Assembly: GCF_000712295.1 (NCBI RefSeq)
Contig: NZ_JMKI01000026.1
Coordinates: forward strand, 62,001 to 126,000
Reading direction: 5' to 3'
DNA: 64,000 nt
Source: Synergistes jonesii
GTDB taxonomy: Bacteria > Synergistota > Synergistia > Synergistales > Synergistaceae
The position numbers and the translations under genes were made by a program. Shown in pieces: positions 63,276 through 64,000 of this stretch. How positions within the stretch are numbered: the stretch's first letter is position 1; each line of letters begins with the position of its first letter. Below the pieces are notes generated by a model that saw only the letters and a list, made by a program, of their open reading frames with translations, had not been told where the DNA came from and did no database searches.

Positions 63276-63303
63276 ATTGTAGCAGGAAAATTGTAAATAT
63301 CAA
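63276..63303 (-). promoter_or_regulatory. promoter of the xerC-like gene placed for a leaderless transcript
   Basis: Minus strand: TTGATA (63303-63298), 16 bases, TACAAT (63281-63276), then seven bases to the ATG at 63268. Transcription should begin at or just before the start codon. Confidence 0.55.
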
Positions 63304-63460
63304 GGGAAATTTTAAGAAAATTCACAAGTAACTGTACAATGCGCACCATTTAACAAAGTTGTGCGGCATATGCGTATATGCGTTTTATTTTTATTCACGA
63401 GTATACTTTAAGTTATTTTACGGGATTCCGGTTGAAGACGCGCCTTGGCAGCGCGGCAAA

Positions 63461-64000
63461 TCAAAGGCTTGGGTCGTTTTTTTCGAAGAGCCCGGCGTTT
63501 CCCGCGATGAACTTTTCAAGCGCCGCGGCAGAGCGCGACGCGTAGGCCTGGCAACGTTCGGTGCGCTTATAGATTTTTCTGCCGGAGAGCTTGGGGAATA
63601 TTCCCAGGTTAACGTTCATAGGCTGGAAGGCCTCGGGCAGCGCGCTCTGAAGGTAATTTATCAGAGAGCCGACGGCAGTCTCGCGAGGGAAGGAGAAATC
63701 AGGCAGTCCGCGGATACCGGCATAGGCGAAGAGCGCGGCGGCGAGCCCCGTCGCCGTGCTTTCCATGTAGCCTTCGACGCCAGAGGCCTGCCCGGCTAAA
63801 TATAGGGCTTCGCGCCCGCGAAAGCGGAGTTTTGCGTCGAGCGCCTCGGGCGCGCATACGAAAAGATTTCTGTGCATGACTCCCTTGCGGACGAACTCCG
63901 CGTTACGCAGCGCGGGGATGAGGCGGAAGACCCTCTCCTGCTCCCCCCACTTCAAATTAGTCTGGAAGCCGACGATGTTGTAAAGAGTCCCCTCGTTGTT
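63461..64000 (-). CDS. trmFO: TrmFO, 3' part (folate-dependent tRNA m5U54 methyltransferase)
   Basis: The open frame reaches the window edge, so the N-terminus with the FAD-binding site is missing. The 180 visible residues begin NNEGTLYNIVGFQTNLKWGE and continue with AEFVRKGVMHRNLF and ALYLAGQASGVEGYMESTA, all diagnostic of TrmFO (formerly Gid). It methylates U54 of tRNA using methylenetetrahydrofolate and reduced flavin. It is followed downstream by the xerC-like gene after 192 bases. Confidence 0.93.
   Translation of the reverse strand, partial: NNEGTLYNIVGFQTNLKWGEQERVFRLIPALRNAEFVRKGVMHRNLFVCAPEALDAKLRFRGREALYLAGQASGVEGYMESTATGLAAALFAYAGIRGLPDFSFPRETAVGSLINYLQSALPEAFQPMNVNLGIFPKLSGRKIYKRTERCQAYASRSAAALEKFIAGNAGLFEKNDPSL

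Overview
The window looks like chromosome of an anaerobic, moderately high-GC, diderm bacterium of the phylum Synergistota (a Cloacibacillus/Synergistes-like organism is my best guess; this is inference, no search was run). Reasons: outer-membrane machinery (a TolC-type channel with a MacA/MacB pump, a SurA-like chaperone) sits beside regulators usually met in Firmicutes (CtsR-McsA-ClpC, CodY, T-box riboswitches, RapZ-YvcK-WhiA, LCP and SpoIID-family wall proteins). An NfnAB-type transhydrogenase, rubredoxin and ferredoxin genes fit an anaerobe. Resident genes use ATA heavily for Ile and often start with GTG or TTG.

Layout. 0-8 kb (minus): DUF3084 protein, then an operon of response regulator, histidine kinase, TolC, MacA-like adaptor, ABC ATPase and permease. 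8.2 kb: tRNA-Cys. 8.5-9.3 kb: an acetyltransferase-like gene. 9.5-12.8 kb: a tryptophan T-box (UGG specifier) controlling a TrpP-like ECF transporter with its own two ATPases and EcfT; the ATPases form an asymmetric pair in which one composite site looks degenerate. 13-17.5 kb: GntR regulator and ctsR-mcsA-clpC. 17.7-24.1 kb: a foreign-looking Fe-S/nucleotide-binding cluster resembling the orange-protein (orp) operons of sulfate reducers; its first half (DUF5320, DUF134 regulator, NifX-like protein, two ferredoxin-MinD ATPases) is intact, while its second half (metallo-hydrolase, Mrp ATPase, second NifX, rubredoxin fusion, ferredoxin, permease) is full of stops and frameshifts around one intact BMC-like gene.

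24.2-42.7 kb (mostly plus): SurA-like isomerase; a threonine T-box before thrC-thrB-lysC-asd; nadE; yebC-ruvC-ruvA-ruvB-DUF2905-spoIID-queA; a class IV aminotransferase and tRNA-Pro (minus); rapZ-yvcK-whiA and a glycogen-debranching-type enzyme. 42.9-47.6 kb: gap-pgk and tpiA (lower glycolysis) and a sodium:neurotransmitter-type symporter, followed by about 480 bases of AT-rich intergenic DNA with a long hairpin. 48.1-57.3 kb (mostly minus): ketopantoate reductase-like gene; the rplU-rpmA-obg-nadD-LCP-rsfS-HIT block; a methyltransferase; a 62-residue orphan (plus); glutaredoxin and pgi. 57.6-59.8 kb: nfnA-nfnB behind a terminator-like leader hairpin. 59.9-64 kb (minus): DUF501, S1-domain protein, CheY-like regulator, codY, xerC/D-like recombinase and the 3' part of trmFO running off the end.

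Amino-acid supply is a recurring theme: tRNA-sensing leaders for Trp uptake and Thr synthesis, CodY, a branched-chain-type aminotransferase and an NSS symporter suit an amino-acid-fermenting life style. No transposase, integron, prophage or CRISPR array was seen; the XerC/D-like enzyme has a housekeeping context.
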